Assembly (NCBI RefSeq): GCF_000236585.1
Contig: NC_017278.1
Location: forward strand, 1,054,001-1,118,000
Direction of reading: 5' to 3'
Source: Thermus sp. CCB_US3_UF1
GTDB lineage: Bacteria > Deinococcota > Deinococci > Deinococcales > Thermaceae
DNA length: 64,000 bases
A program made the position numbers and the translations under genes. Under the pieces are notes generated by a model. It was not told the DNA's origin. It saw only the letters and a program-made list of their open reading frames with translations, and did not search any database. Shown piece after piece: positions 17,161 to 24,921 of the stretch (positions within the stretch are counted from its first letter, which is position 1; every line of letters starts with the position of its first letter).

Positions 17161-18506
17161 CCCAGGTTCAGCAGGAACCGGGCCAGGCTCAGGTAGATGA
17201 GGAGGCCCGTTACGTCGGTGAGGGTGGCGATCAGGGGGTTGGAGAGGAGGGCGGGGTCCACCCCCAGGCGGCGAAGGGCGAAGGGGAGGAGGGCCCCCAC
17301 CAGGTTGGCGAAGAGGACGATGAGGAAAAGGGCCAGGCCCACCACCGGTACCAGGTTGGCGTGCCCGTCCAGGGCCACCTTGCCCAGGAGGAGGAGGGCC
17401 AGGGTCAGGCCCAGAAGCAGGCCCACGGCGCTTTCCTTGGAGAGGACCCGCCGCCAGTCCCTAAGGTCCAGGTCCCGGGTGGCCAGGGCGCGGATGATGA
17501 GGGTGGCCGACTGGTTGCCGGTGTTGCCTCCCGTCCCGATAAGCACCGGCACGTAAAAGGCCAGGGCGGTCAGGGCATCCAACAGGCGCTCAAACCCCTG
17601 GAGGATGGAGCTGGTGACCATGCCCGTGAGGATCAGGATCACCAGCCAGCGCACCCGGGCCAGCCACAGGGTCACGGGGGAGGCCTGGCTGTAGACCAGG
17701 TCGGGCACGTCCACGGCGGCCAGGCGGTGGATGTCCTCGGTGGCCTCGGCCTCCAGCACGTCCAGCACGTCGTCCACCGTGACGATGCCCGCCAGCTTCC
17801 CCTCCTCGTCCACCACCGGCAAGACGGTGAAGTCGTAGTCGGCCATGAGGCGGGCCACCTCTTCCTGGTCGGTGTCGGTGCGGACGTAGACCACCTTGGG
17901 GTTCATGATCTCGGCCACCTTGGTCCTGGGGTCGGCCACGATCAGGTCCCGTAGGGAGAGGACCCCCTTGAGGTGGCCCGCCTCGTCCACCACGTAGATG
18001 TAGTAGATGGTTTCCGCGTCGGGGGCGGCCCGGCGCAGGAAGCGGAGGACCTCGTCCACGCTCATGCCTTCCCGCACCGCCACGTACTCCGGGGTCATGA
18101 GGCCGCCCGCCTCGTCCTCCTCGTACTGGGTAAGCTCCTCCACCTCGGCCCGGGTTTCCGGGTCCAGGGCCTCCTTCAGCCGGCGGTAGAGCTCGGGGTC
18201 CTCCTCCTCCACCGCCTGCAGGGCGTCCGCCAGGTCGTCCAGGGAGAGCTCTTCCAGAAGCTCCCGCACCCGCCAAGGAGGCAGGGTTTTCAGGTACTCG
18301 GCCTGCTCCTCCGAGGGCAGGTGGGAGAAGACCTCCGCCGCCCGGTCCTTGGGCAAGAGGGTGAGGACCACGTAGCGGTGCTCCCCCTTGAGCTCGTCCC
18401 AAAGGGCCAGGAGGTCCTGGGGGTGGGCTTCCCCCAGGAGGGTTTTCAGGGCCAGGGTGTCGCCCTCTTCCAGGGCTTGCAGCAGGGGGGAAAGGGCTTT
18501 TTCCAC
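17157..18506 (-). CDS. mgtE: magnesium transporter MgtE
   Basis: A 449-aa MgtE very like the structurally studied T. thermophilus protein. It has an N-terminal superhelical domain (about 1-130), a CBS pair (about 131-255) that senses Mg2+, a plug helix, and five membrane helices (about 275-449) with LIGTGGNTGNQSA and a C-terminal pore aspartate in LTDVTGLLIYL. It is a Mg2+-gated inner-membrane channel. The start is GTG 18506, preceded by AGGAGG. The leader holds a short ORF and two competing helices (separate entries). The downstream gene is coupled to it by an ATGA overlap. Confidence 0.96.
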   Translation of the reverse strand: MEKALSPLLQALEEGDTLALKTLLGEAHPQDLLALWDELKGEHRYVVLTLLPKDRAAEVFSHLPSEEQAEYLKTLPPWRVRELLEELSLDDLADALQAVEEEDPELYRRLKEALDPETRAEVEELTQYEEDEAGGLMTPEYVAVREGMSVDEVLRFLRRAAPDAETIYYIYVVDEAGHLKGVLSLRDLIVADPRTKVAEIMNPKVVYVRTDTDQEEVARLMADYDFTVLPVVDEEGKLAGIVTVDDVLDVLEAEATEDIHRLAAVDVPDLVYSQASPVTLWLARVRWLVILILTGMVTSSILQGFERLLDALTALAFYVPVLIGTGGNTGNQSATLIIRALATRDLDLRDWRRVLSKESAVGLLLGLTLALLLLGKVALDGHANLVPVVGLALFLIVLFANLVGALLPFALRRLGVDPALLSNPLIATLTDVTGLLIYLSLARFLLNLG

Positions 18507-18507
18507 A

Positions 18508-18552
18508 GGCGGCCTCCTTTCCTGCTGAAGGCCGCCTGGTGGCGGCCTTCAG
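18508..18552 (-). promoter_or_regulatory. mgtE leader: mutually exclusive hairpins over the ribosome site
   Basis: In the mRNA, CTGAAGGCCGCC (18552 to 18541) and GGCGGCCTTCAG (18536 to 18525) form a perfect 12-bp stem with a 4-nt loop. The second arm can instead pair over 10 bp with GGAGGCCGCC (18517 to 18508), which contains the mgtE Shine-Dalgarno, leaving a 9-nt loop. The two structures exclude each other. The base pairing is read directly from the sequence; the regulatory role is inferred. Confidence 0.65.
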
Positions 18553-18584
18553 GGCTTGGGACTCGAGGGCAGAGCCTCGCTCAT
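18549..18584 (-). CDS. putative mgtE leader peptide (11 aa)
   Basis: ATG 18584 opens an 11-codon frame MSEALPSSPKP with three prolines, the last being the codon before the stop. The TGA stop (18551-18549) lies inside the first arm of the leader hairpin. The ATG is 9 nt downstream of the TAGGCT -10 box, so it sits at or near the transcript 5' end, similar to the leaderless genes elsewhere in the window. It resembles in concept the proline-containing leader peptides of enterobacterial Mg2+ transporter genes, but shares no sequence that I can claim. Whether it is translated is not known. Confidence 0.5.
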   Translation of the reverse strand: MSEALPSSPKP

Positions 18585-18593
18585 ACCTTCTCC

Positions 18594-18622
18594 AGCCTAG
18601 AGGGCTTCTGCAAGGGCGTCAA
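18594..18622 (-). promoter_or_regulatory. mgtE promoter
   Basis: On the minus strand TTGACG (18622-18617), a 17-bp spacer and TAGGCT (18599-18594) give a well-spaced sigma-A promoter. The expected start near 18587 leaves a leader of about 80 nt before the mgtE GTG. Confidence 0.65.
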
Positions 18623-18655
18623 CCTTGCCCGCTAGAAATGTAGGAAAAATTGAGG

Positions 18656-18685
18656 TTGACATGCTCAAGGGGGGTGGTCTATCCT
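18656..18685 (+). promoter_or_regulatory. ffh operon promoter
   Basis: TTGACA (18656-18661), an 18-bp spacer and TATCCT (18680-18685) precede ffh by 28 nt. The consensus -35 makes this one of the clearest promoters in the window. Confidence 0.7.
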
Positions 18686-18713
18686 GGGGCCTGGCCTTAG
18701 GGGGCCCAAGGGC

Positions 18714-20018
18714 ATGTTCGGACAGCTGGCGGCGAGACTGCAAGAAGCCATCGATCGGCTCCGGGGCCGGGGCCGGATCACCGAGGAGGACCTCAAGGGG
18801 ACCCTGCGGGAGATCCGCCGCGCCCTCATGGACGCGGACGTCAACCTGGAGGTGGCCCGTGCCTTCGTGGAGGGCGTGCGGGAGCGGGCCTTGGACCAGA
18901 AGGTCCTGGAAAGCCTGACCCCCGCCGAGGTGGTCCTGGCCACGGTCTACGAGGCCCTGAAGGAGGCCCTGGGGGGCGAGCCCCGCCAGCCCACCCTGAA
19001 GGAACGCAACCTCTGGTTCCTGGTGGGGCTCCAGGGTTCTGGCAAGACCACCACCGCCGCCAAGCTGGCCCTCCACTACAAGGCCAAGGGGAGGCGGCCC
19101 CTCTTGGTGGCCGCGGACACCCAGCGCCCCGCCGCCCGGGAGCAGCTTCGCATCCTGGGGGAGAAGGTGGGGGTGCCGGTCCTGGAGGTGATGGACGGGG
19201 AAAGCCCGGAGTCCATCCGCCGCCGGGTGGAGGAGCGGGCGCGGCTGGAGGTGCGGGACCTGATCCTGGTGGACACCGCTGGCCGCTTGCAGATCGACGA
19301 GCCCCTCATGGCCGAGCTGGCCCGCCTCAAGGAGGCCATGAACCCCGACGAGGTCCTTCTGGTCCTGGACGCCATGACCGGGCAGGAAGCCTTGGCCGTG
19401 GCCCGGGCCTTTGACGAGCGCGTGGGGGTTACGGGCCTGATCCTCACCAAGCTGGACGGGGATGCCCGGGGCGGGGCGGCCCTTTCCGCCCGGCACGTGA
19501 CGGGGAAGCCCATCTACTTCGCCGGCGTTTCCGAGAAGCCCGAGGGGCTGGAGCCCTTCTACCCCGACCGCCTGGCGGGGCGGATCCTGGGCATGGGGGA
19601 CGTGGCCACCCTGGCGGAAAAGGTGCGGCAGGCGGGCCTCGAGGCCGAAGCCCCCAAGGCGGCCAAGGAGCTCACCCTGGAGGATTTTCTCCGGCAGATG
19701 CAAAGCCTAAAGCGCCTGGGTTCCTTCTCCGAGATCCTGGGCCTGCTCCCCGGGGTGGGTAAGGCCCTCCCCCAGGGGGTGCAGGTGGACGACAAGGCCC
19801 TGAAGCGCCTGGAGGCCATCGTCCTCTCTATGACCCCGGAGGAGCGCAAGGATCCCCGGATCCTCAATGGTTCCCGGCGCAAGCGCATCGCCAAGGGTAG
19901 CGGCACCACGGTCCAGGAGGTCAACCGCCTCATCAAAGCCTTTGAGGAAACCAAGGCCCTGATGAAGTCCCTGGAGAAGCGCAAGGGCCGGGGACTCATG
20001 GGAATGTTTAGGAGGTAG
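18714..20018 (+). CDS. ffh: signal recognition particle protein Ffh (SRP54)
   Basis: A 434-aa SRP GTPase. N domain (1 to about 90), G domain with P-loop GLQGSGKTT (105-113), [18 protein letters not shown] and [10 protein letters not shown], then the M domain (about 295-434) with GLLPG and the RNA-binding [15 protein letters not shown]. It binds 4.5S RNA and targets ribosomes making membrane proteins. It has its own TTGACA-containing promoter. The next gene rpsP follows by 7 nt with a strong AGGAGGT, as in the common ffh-rpsP-rimM-trmD-rplS order. Confidence 0.97.
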   Translation: MFGQLAARLQEAIDRLRGRGRITEEDLKGTLREIRRALMDADVNLEVARAFVEGVRERALDQKVLESLTPAEVVLATVYEALKEALGGEPRQPTLKERNLWFLVGLQGSGKTTTAAKLALHYKAKGRRPLLVAADTQRPAAREQLRILGEKVGVPVLEVMDGESPESIRRRVEERARLEVRDLILVDTAGRLQIDEPLMAELARLKEAMNPDEVLLVLDAMTGQEALAVARAFDERVGVTGLILTKLDGDARGGAALSARHVTGKPIYFAGVSEKPEGLEPFYPDRLAGRILGMGDVATLAEKVRQAGLEAEAPKAAKELTLEDFLRQMQSLKRLGSFSEILGLLPGVGKALPQGVQVDDKALKRLEAIVLSMTPEERKDPRILNGSRRKRIAKGSGTTVQEVNRLIKAFEETKALMKSLEKRKGRGLMGMFRR

Positions 20019-20025
20019 TGCGCGC

Positions 20026-20280
20026 ATGGTCAAGATCAGGCTTTCCCGGTTCGGCTCCAAGCACAACCCCCACTACCGCATCGTGGTCACCGACAGCCGC
20101 AAGAAGCGGGATGGGGCGTACATTGAGAAGATTGGCTACTACGATCCCCGCAAGACCACGCCCGACTGGCTCAAGGTGGACGTGGAGCGGGCCAAGTACT
20201 GGCTTTCCGTGGGGGCCCAGCCCACGGATACCGCCCGCAGGCTCCTGCGGCAGGCGGGGGTCTTCCGCCAGGAGGCCTAA
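20026..20280 (+). CDS. rpsP: 30S ribosomal protein S16
   Basis: An 84-aa S16 with the standard opening [20 protein letters not shown] and the LRQAGVFRQ tail. It is a small-subunit assembly protein. The ATG is preceded by AGGAGGT. It is co-transcribed with ffh. A 13-bp hairpin follows its stop and separates it from khpA. Confidence 0.97.
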   Translation: MVKIRLSRFGSKHNPHYRIVVTDSRKKRDGAYIEKIGYYDPRKTTPDWLKVDVERAKYWLSVGAQPTDTARRLLRQAGVFRQEA

Positions 20281-20293
20281 GATCCCCCCTTGG

Positions 20294-20321
20294 GGGGCCA
20301 GGCGGCCCGCCGCCTGGCCCC
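20294..20321 (+). terminator. 13-bp hairpin between rpsP and khpA
   Basis: GGGGCCAGGCGGC (20294-20306) and GCCGCCTGGCCCC (20309-20321) are perfect complements, with only CC between them, and are followed by TTGCCTT. It looks like a partial terminator. A new -10 (TAGCAT, 20328-20333) follows at once and could restart transcription for khpA. Confidence 0.55.
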
Positions 20322-20339
20322 TTGCCTTAGCATGGAGCC

Positions 20340-20558
20340 ATGAAGGACCTGGTGGAATACTTGGCCAAGAGCGTGGTGGACCACCCCGAGGCGGTGCGGG
20401 TGCAGGAGCGGCGCACCCGGGAAGGGCCGGTCTACCTGGTGGAGGTGGTGCCCGAGGATAAGGGGCGCCTCATCGGCAAAGGGGGGCGGGTCATCGAGGC
20501 CATCCGTACCCTGGTGCGGGCTTACGCCAAGCGCAAGGTGGGGGTGGAGGTGCGCTAG
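20340..20558 (+). CDS. khpA: KH-domain RNA-binding protein KhpA
   Basis: A 72-aa single-KH protein (YlqC family). The GXXG loop reads GKGG in RLIGKGGRVIEAIR. Members bind RNA and in some bacteria pair with KhpB/Jag. The position between rpsP and rimM is the usual one. TAGCAT lies exactly 6 nt before the ATG, with no ribosome site between, so part of its mRNA may be leaderless. Confidence 0.93.
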   Translation: MKDLVEYLAKSVVDHPEAVRVQERRTREGPVYLVEVVPEDKGRLIGKGGRVIEAIRTLVRAYAKRKVGVEVR

Positions 20559-20568
20559 ACTAAAGGGT

Positions 20569-21057
20569 ATGCGCCTGGTGGAGATCGGCCGTTTCGGTGC
20601 CCCTTACGCCCTGCAAGGGGGCTTGAAGTTCCGCGGGGAGCCGGTGGTGCTCCACCTGGAGCGGGTTTACGTGGAAGGGCATGGCTGGCGGGCGGTGGAG
20701 GACCTCTACCCGGTGGGGGATGAGCTGGTGGTCCACCTGGCGGGGGTGTCCACCCGGGAGCTAGCCGAGGCCTTGGTGGGGCTTCGGGTCTACGCCCAGG
20801 TGGAAGACCTTCCCCCCCTGGAGGAGGGGCAGTATTACTACTTCGCCCTCATGGGCCTGCCCGTCTACGTGGAGGGGCGGCAGGTGGGGGAGGTGGTGGA
20901 CATCCTGGACGCCGGGGCCCAGGACGTGCTGGTGGTCCGGGGGGTGGGGGAGCGCCTGCGGGACCAGGCGGAGCGCCTTATCCCCCTCCAGGCCCCCTAC
21001 GTGCGGGTGGAGGAGGAGGGCATCCACGTGGAGCCCATCCCCGGCCTGTTTGACTGA
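20569..21057 (+). CDS. rimM: ribosome maturation factor RimM
   Basis: A 162-aa RimM. N-terminal half starts MRLVEIGRFGAPYALQGGLKF; the PRC-barrel half begins at YYYFALMGLPVY and ends in HVEPIPGLFD. It helps assemble the 30S head with S19. A TAGACT box overlapping the khpA stop is 7 nt before the ATG, suggesting an internal leaderless start in addition to read-through. TrmD starts immediately after its stop. Confidence 0.94.
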   Translation: MRLVEIGRFGAPYALQGGLKFRGEPVVLHLERVYVEGHGWRAVEDLYPVGDELVVHLAGVSTRELAEALVGLRVYAQVEDLPPLEEGQYYYFALMGLPVYVEGRQVGEVVDILDAGAQDVLVVRGVGERLRDQAERLIPLQAPYVRVEEEGIHVEPIPGLFD

Positions 21058-21777
21058 ATGCGCTACACCGTCTTGACCCTTTTCCCCGGGCTCATCCAGC
21101 CCTGGCTGGAGGAGTCCCTGCTCAAAAAGGCGCGGGAGCGGGGCCTGATCCAGGTGGAGGTGGTGGACCTGAGGGCCTTCGGCCTGGGCCGCTACCGCAC
21201 CGTGGACGATACCCCCTACGGTGGGGGGGCGGGGATGGTTATCCGGCCCGATGTGGCCGTGGCTGCCTTGGAAACCGTCCTCCCCGCGGATGAGGTGATC
21301 CTCCTTTCCCCCGCGGGGGAGCCCTTCACGCAAAGGCTGGCCGAGGAGCTGTCGCAAAAGGCCCACCTGGTCCTCCTTTCCGGGCGGTACGAGGGGGTGG
21401 ATGCCCGGGTGGAGGCTTTCGTGACCCGGACCCTTTCCATCGGGGACTACGTCCTCATGGGGGGGGAGGTGGCGGCCTTGGCGGTCCTCGAGGCCACCGC
21501 CCGCCTCATCCCCGGGGTGATCGGGGACCCAGAAAGCCATCGCCAGGACTCCTTCGTGCGGGGGCTTCTGGACTACCCCCAGTACACCCGTCCCCCCGTG
21601 TTCCGGGGCCTTGGCGTGCCCGAGGTCCTCCTCTCGGGCCACCACCAGGAGGTGGCCCTGTGGCGCCGGAAAGAGGCCCTGAGGCGCACCCTCCTGCTGC
21701 GCCCTGAGCTTTTGCGGGAGGCCAGGCTTGGGGCCCTGGAGGCCCGGTGGCTTGCGGAACTGGACCGCGAGGACTAG
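21058..21777 (+). CDS. trmD: tRNA (guanine-N1)-methyltransferase TrmD
   Basis: A 239-aa SPOUT methyltransferase. It opens MRYTVLTLFPGLI and has LLSGRYEGVDARVEAF and the trefoil-knot AdoMet site SIGDYVLMGGEVAALAVLEA, with the LLDYPQYTRP segment further on. It makes m1G37 in tRNAs, including tRNA-Pro of the CGG type also found in this window. The ATG directly follows the rimM stop. Confidence 0.96.
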   Translation: MRYTVLTLFPGLIQPWLEESLLKKARERGLIQVEVVDLRAFGLGRYRTVDDTPYGGGAGMVIRPDVAVAALETVLPADEVILLSPAGEPFTQRLAEELSQKAHLVLLSGRYEGVDARVEAFVTRTLSIGDYVLMGGEVAALAVLEATARLIPGVIGDPESHRQDSFVRGLLDYPQYTRPPVFRGLGVPEVLLSGHHQEVALWRRKEALRRTLLLRPELLREARLGALEARWLAELDRED

Positions 21778-21797
21778 ACTAAGGGCTGTTTGCCCAC

Positions 21798-21813
21798 GAA
21801 CCCTTAAGGGTTC
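21798..21813 (+). promoter_or_regulatory. palindrome in the rplS leader
   Basis: GAACCCTTAAGGGTTC is a perfect 16-nt palindrome lying between a TAGACT box that overlaps the trmD stop (21775-21780) and the rplS ribosome site GGAGGAAGG. It could be an mRNA hairpin or a protein site; no T tract follows, so it is not a terminator. Confidence 0.4.
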
Positions 21814-21833
21814 CTCTGGGACAGGAGGAAGGC

Positions 21834-22283
21834 ATGAACCGAGGAGCGCTTCTCAAGGTGGTGGAATCCCGCTACACCCGCACCGACCTGCCCGAGTTCC
21901 GCCCGGGGGATACCGTGCGCGTGGCCTACCGCGTGACGGAGGGCAACCGTACCCGGGTGCAGAACTTTGAGGGCATCGTCATCAAGGTCAAGCGCAACGG
22001 CTACAACAGCAGCTTCACCGTGCGCAAGGTGAGCTATGGGGTAGGGGTGGAGCGCATCTTCCCCATGAACTCCCCCCTCATTGAGAAAGTGGAGATCGTG
22101 CAGCGGGGCCGTGCCCGCCGGGCCAAGCTCTACTTCATCCGCCAGCTTTCCGAGCGGGAGATCCGGCGCAAGCTGCGGGCCGACCGCAAGCGGATCGGCC
22201 AGGACCAGGAGCGGGCCAAGGCCATCAAGGAGGCGGCCCAGGCCGCCGAGGCCCAGCCCGAGGGCGGCGAGGCCCAAGCCTAG
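21834..22283 (+). CDS. rplS: 50S ribosomal protein L19
   Basis: A 149-aa L19. The core [29 protein letters not shown] and the [10 protein letters not shown] segment are standard. The C-terminus carries about 30 extra residues rich in Ala, Gln and Glu, as in other Thermus L19. The ATG has a strong ribosome site (GGAGGAAGG). It ends the ffh operon and is followed by a clear terminator. Confidence 0.97.
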   Translation: MNRGALLKVVESRYTRTDLPEFRPGDTVRVAYRVTEGNRTRVQNFEGIVIKVKRNGYNSSFTVRKVSYGVGVERIFPMNSPLIEKVEIVQRGRARRAKLYFIRQLSEREIRRKLRADRKRIGQDQERAKAIKEAAQAAEAQPEGGEAQA

Positions 22284-22302
22284 GGTTTTGGCGGAGGCCC
22301 TG

Positions 22303-22332
22303 GGGGCGGGTTTACCCGCCCCTAGGTTTTTT
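22303..22332. terminator. bidirectional terminator between rplS and the response regulator gene
   Basis: GGGGCGGG (22303-22310), loop TTTA and CCCGCCCC (22315-22322) form an 8-bp stem, followed by TAGG and six T on the plus strand. The stop codon of the opposing gene lies at the edge of the hairpin. Confidence 0.85.
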
Positions 22333-22909
22333 CCCGCAGGAACCCCAGGGCCCGGGCCCGTTCCAGGGCCTCCACCCGGTTGCGGGCCAGCAGTTTTCCG
22401 TAGATATTTTCCATGTAGTCTTTGACGGTGTCGGGGGAGAGGCCCAGGGCCCGAGCGATGCCCTTGGCGGAGAGGCCCTGGGCCAGAAGCCGCAACACCT
22501 CCTCCTCCCGGGGGGTGAGGTGGGGAAGGGAGGGGGGATGGAGGCGCTCCTCCCCCCGGGCCACCCGGAGGAGGCGGCTTCGGAGTTCCGCGGCGGAGAG
22601 CTCCTTGGAGAAGTAGGCGTCCGCCCCCACCAGCCAGGCTTCCCGCAACAGAGCGGGCTCCTGGTAGGTGGTGAGAAAGGCGATGATCCCCCGGTAGCCC
22701 GCCTGGCGCAGCCTTTTGGCGCACTCCAACCCGTCCATCCCCGGCATCCTGAGGTCCAAAAGGACGGCCTCGGGCTGGAGGGCCAGGGTCTTTTCCAGGG
22801 CCTCCAGGCCGTTCCCCGCCTCGGCCACCACCTCGAGGCCCTCCGCCTCCAGCCCCGCCCGCAGGCCTAGGCGGAAGAGGGGGTGGTCGTCGGCGATGAG
22901 GAGGCGCAT
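22322..22909 (-). CDS. NarL/FixJ-family response regulator (orphan)
   Basis: A 195-aa two-domain regulator. The receiver (1 to about 120) has IADDHPLF (acidic pocket), [11 protein letters not shown] (phospho-acceptor Asp) and the YFSKELS lysine. A LuxR-type HTH follows: [20 protein letters not shown] then [19 protein letters not shown] 22909 is chosen because GGAGGGG precedes it; a longer upstream frame lacks family similarity. No histidine kinase is adjacent, so partner and targets are unknown. It is divergent from sdaAA. Confidence 0.88.
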   Translation of the reverse strand: MRLLIADDHPLFRLGLRAGLEAEGLEVVAEAGNGLEALEKTLALQPEAVLLDLRMPGMDGLECAKRLRQAGYRGIIAFLTTYQEPALLREAWLVGADAYFSKELSAAELRSRLLRVARGEERLHPPSLPHLTPREEEVLRLLAQGLSAKGIARALGLSPDTVKDYMENIYGKLLARNRVEALERARALGFLREKT

Positions 22910-22928
22910 CCCCTCCAGGATACCCCCG

Positions 22929-22934
22929 TATACT
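22929..22934 (+). promoter_or_regulatory. -10 box of sdaAA (leaderless) inside a near-palindrome
   Basis: TATACT is 6 nt before ATG 22941. It sits in CCCCCGTATACTGGGGG, a near-perfect dyad that could bind a dimeric regulator and that lies between sdaAA and the divergent response regulator gene. Confidence 0.55.
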
Positions 22935-22940
22935 GGGGGC

Positions 22941-23804
22941 ATGTCCTTGACCCTCAACGCCCTGGCCCAGCTTCCGGGCCGGGCCTCCGAGCACGTGCTA
23001 CGGGAGGAGGTGGAGGAGACCGGGCTTGCCCCAGAGGAGATCCTGGGCAAGCTGCGGGAGCGGCTTGGGGTCATGCGGGACTCCATCCGCCGCGGCCTGG
23101 CCTCGGAGGCCCCCAGCGTGGCCGGAATGGTGGGCCGAAACGCCAAGACCCTCTGGGAGGCCCCTGACCCCCTAAAGGACCCCCTGCTCAGGCGGGTCCA
23201 GGCCTACGCCATGGCGGTCAACGAGGAAAACGCCCGCATGGGCCGCATTGTGGCCGCCCCCACGGCGGGAAGCGCCGGCACCCTGCCGGGGGCCCTCCTG
23301 GGGGTGGCGGACCACCTGGGCCTGCCCGAGGAGGACCTCCTCATGCCCCTGGTCCTGGCTGCGGGGGTGGCCAAGATCATCAGCCGGCAGATCTACATCG
23401 CCGGGGCCAGCGGGGGGTGCCAGGCGGAGATCGGCGCCTCCGCGGCCATGGCCGCTGCGGCGGTAACGGAGCTCCTGGGCGGAAACCCCGAGGCCGCGGC
23501 CCACGCCGCCGCTTTGGCCCTGCAGAACACCCTGGGCCTGGTCTGTGACCCCGTGGGGGGGTTTGTGGAGGTGCCCTGCGTGATGCGGAACGGCTTCTAC
23601 GCGGTGCACGCGGTGAGCGCCGCCTCCATGGCCCTGGCGGGAATCCGCAGCGTCATCCCCCCCGACGAGGTCATCCTGGCCATGGCGGGCATTGGCCGCC
23701 TCCTGCCCCTGGAGCTGAAGGAAACCGGGCTTGGCGGCCTGGCCGACACCCCTACGGGGCGGCGCCTGGCGGAAGAGGCCCTGAAACGGGGGAAGAAGGC
23801 CTAG
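22941..23804 (+). CDS. sdaAA: L-serine dehydratase, alpha-subunit type (iron-sulfur)
   Basis: A 287-aa protein of the serine dehydratase alpha family. It has [15 protein letters not shown] and three cysteines in [17 protein letters not shown] and VPCVMRNG that fit the oxygen-sensitive [4Fe-4S] site. It deaminates L-serine to pyruvate. The beta subunit that usually pairs with this form is not in the window. The mRNA seems leaderless (TATACT 6 nt upstream). Confidence 0.92.
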   Translation: MSLTLNALAQLPGRASEHVLREEVEETGLAPEEILGKLRERLGVMRDSIRRGLASEAPSVAGMVGRNAKTLWEAPDPLKDPLLRRVQAYAMAVNEENARMGRIVAAPTAGSAGTLPGALLGVADHLGLPEEDLLMPLVLAAGVAKIISRQIYIAGASGGCQAEIGASAAMAAAAVTELLGGNPEAAAHAAALALQNTLGLVCDPVGGFVEVPCVMRNGFYAVHAVSAASMALAGIRSVIPPDEVILAMAGIGRLLPLELKETGLGGLADTPTGRRLAEEALKRGKKA

Positions 23805-23808
23805 GCCC

Positions 23809-24666
23809 CTACTCCTCCCCCTTGGCGATGGGTACCCCCACCAGGTTCCCCCATTCCGTCCAGGAGCCGTCGTAGTTCTTCACGTGGGGGTAGCCCAAGA
23901 GGTACTTGAGCACGAACCAGGAGTGGCTGGAGCGCTCGGCGATGCGGCAGTAGACCACCACGTCCTTGTCCGGGGTGATGCCCAAGGGCTCATAGAGCGC
24001 CTTGAGCTCCTCGGCGCTTTTGAAGGTGCCGTCGGGGTTCACCGCCTTGGCCCAGGGGATGTTCCTGGCCCCGGGGATGTGCCCTGCCCGCAGGGCCCCT
24101 TCCTGGGGGTAGTTGGGCATGTGGGTGAGTTCCCCGCGGTACTCCTCGGGGCTGCGCACGTCCACCAGGGCCCCCTTGCCCTCCCGCACCTTGAGGATGT
24201 GTTGGAGGACCTCATCCCGGTAGGCGCGGATGGACTCGTCCCGGTAGGGTACCCGGTAGCTCCCCTTGGGGTAGCTGGGGACCTCGGTGGTGAGGGGGCG
24301 GCCCTCCTCCACCCACTTCTGCCGTCCCCCGTTCATGAGGCGCACGTCCTCGTGCCCGTTGTACTTGAAGAACCAGAAGGCGTAGGCGGCCCACCAGTTG
24401 TTCTTGTCCCCGTAGAGGACCACGGTGGTCTCGTTGGAGATGCCAAGCCGCTCCATAAGGGCCGCGAACCCCTCCTCGTCCACAAAGTCCCGCACCACCG
24501 GGTCCCAGAAGTCCCGCTGCCAGTCCACCTTCTGCGCCCCGGGGATGTGCCCGGTATCGTAGAGGAGGATATCCTCATTCACCTCGAGGATCCTCACCTG
24601 GGGGTCCTCCAGGTGCTCCTGTACCCACGCCGTGCTCACCAGTACCTCGGGGTGTGCGTAGCCCAT
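23809..24666 (-). CDS. thiosulfate/3-mercaptopyruvate sulfurtransferase, two rhodanese domains
   Basis: A 285-aa tandem rhodanese. The inactive N-terminal domain (about 8-130) carries [17 protein letters not shown]; the C-terminal domain (about 145-280) carries [22 protein letters not shown] and the active cysteine in [14 protein letters not shown]. The loop after Cys (RIAER) favours thiosulfate over mercaptopyruvate, but the substrate is not proven. It has TATATT (24684-24689, minus) and TTGCCT upstream, and is divergent from the riboswitch operon. Confidence 0.92.
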   Translation of the reverse strand: MGYAHPEVLVSTAWVQEHLEDPQVRILEVNEDILLYDTGHIPGAQKVDWQRDFWDPVVRDFVDEEGFAALMERLGISNETTVVLYGDKNNWWAAYAFWFFKYNGHEDVRLMNGGRQKWVEEGRPLTTEVPSYPKGSYRVPYRDESIRAYRDEVLQHILKVREGKGALVDVRSPEEYRGELTHMPNYPQEGALRAGHIPGARNIPWAKAVNPDGTFKSAEELKALYEPLGITPDKDVVVYCRIAERSSHSWFVLKYLLGYPHVKNYDGSWTEWGNLVGVPIAKGEE

Positions 24667-24683
24667 AGGTCCCTCCCGCCCTC

Positions 24684-24711
24684 AATATACCCTTGAGTGC
24701 GTCAAAGGCAA
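24684..24711 (-). promoter_or_regulatory. sulfurtransferase gene promoter
   Basis: On the minus strand TTGCCT (24711-24706), a 16-bp spacer and TATATT (24689-24684) lie just before the gene. Confidence 0.55.
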
Positions 24712-24741
24712 GAAACCCCGGACACAATCCGCCCAAGGTCC

Positions 24742-24770
24742 TTGCCAGGGGGCCTGGGGTCTGCTATAAA
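24742..24770 (+). promoter_or_regulatory. promoter of the Mn riboswitch operon
   Basis: TTGCCA (24742-24747), a 17-bp spacer and an extended -10, TGCTATAAA (24762-24770). The predicted start near 24777 is right at the 5' edge of the aptamer. Confidence 0.65.
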
Positions 24771-24885
24771 GGTACCTGCGGGGAGTAGCCGCCCCTCCAA
24801 GGGGCCAGCCGGCCGTCAGTACGGGAACCCTCCCCGGTCGGCTGGGGCGCTCAAAGGCGCATGGCGAGACCACCAACAGGTGGCC
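24771..24885 (+). ncRNA. yybP-ykoY (Mn2+-sensing) riboswitch
   Basis: The conserved blocks occur in order: GGGGAGTAGCC near the 5' end (24780-24790), GGCCGTCAGTACGGG in the middle (24811-24825), CCCCGGTCGGCTGG, and GGCGAGACC at the 3' end (24863-24871). Helices are evident: GCCCC/GGGGC, CCAGCCG/CGGCTGG (24805-24811 with 24839-24845), and a GCGC/GCGC stem before GGCGAGACC. The closing helix can be ACCTG (24774-24778) with CAGGT (24877-24881), competing with CCACC/GGTGG (24870-24883). This family senses Mn2+ in the cases studied. Identified from remembered consensus, not a covariance search. Confidence 0.82.
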
Positions 24886-24886
24886 T

Positions 24887-24919
24887 CGATCCTTTGCTGC
24901 TTCCCGTAAGGAGGAATCG
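24887..24919 (+). promoter_or_regulatory. possible Shine-Dalgarno sequestering helix after the Mn riboswitch
   Basis: CGATCCTT (24887-24894) can pair with the segment 24910-24919 (GGAGGAATCG read 5' to 3') with one bulged base, covering the AGGAGG ribosome site of the YugP gene. No T-rich terminator is seen, so control of translation is more likely than attenuation. Confidence 0.45.
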
Positions 24920-24921
24920 CC

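Noticed and set aside
18508-18599. M-box magnesium riboswitch upstream of mgtE
   Set aside because: The leader is only about 80 nt, far shorter than an M-box, and lacks its helices; the leader-ORF and competing-hairpin model fits better.
22910-23146. Longer N-terminus for the response regulator
   Set aside because: The upstream residues are the antisense shadow of sdaAA, and GGAGGGG precedes ATG 22909.
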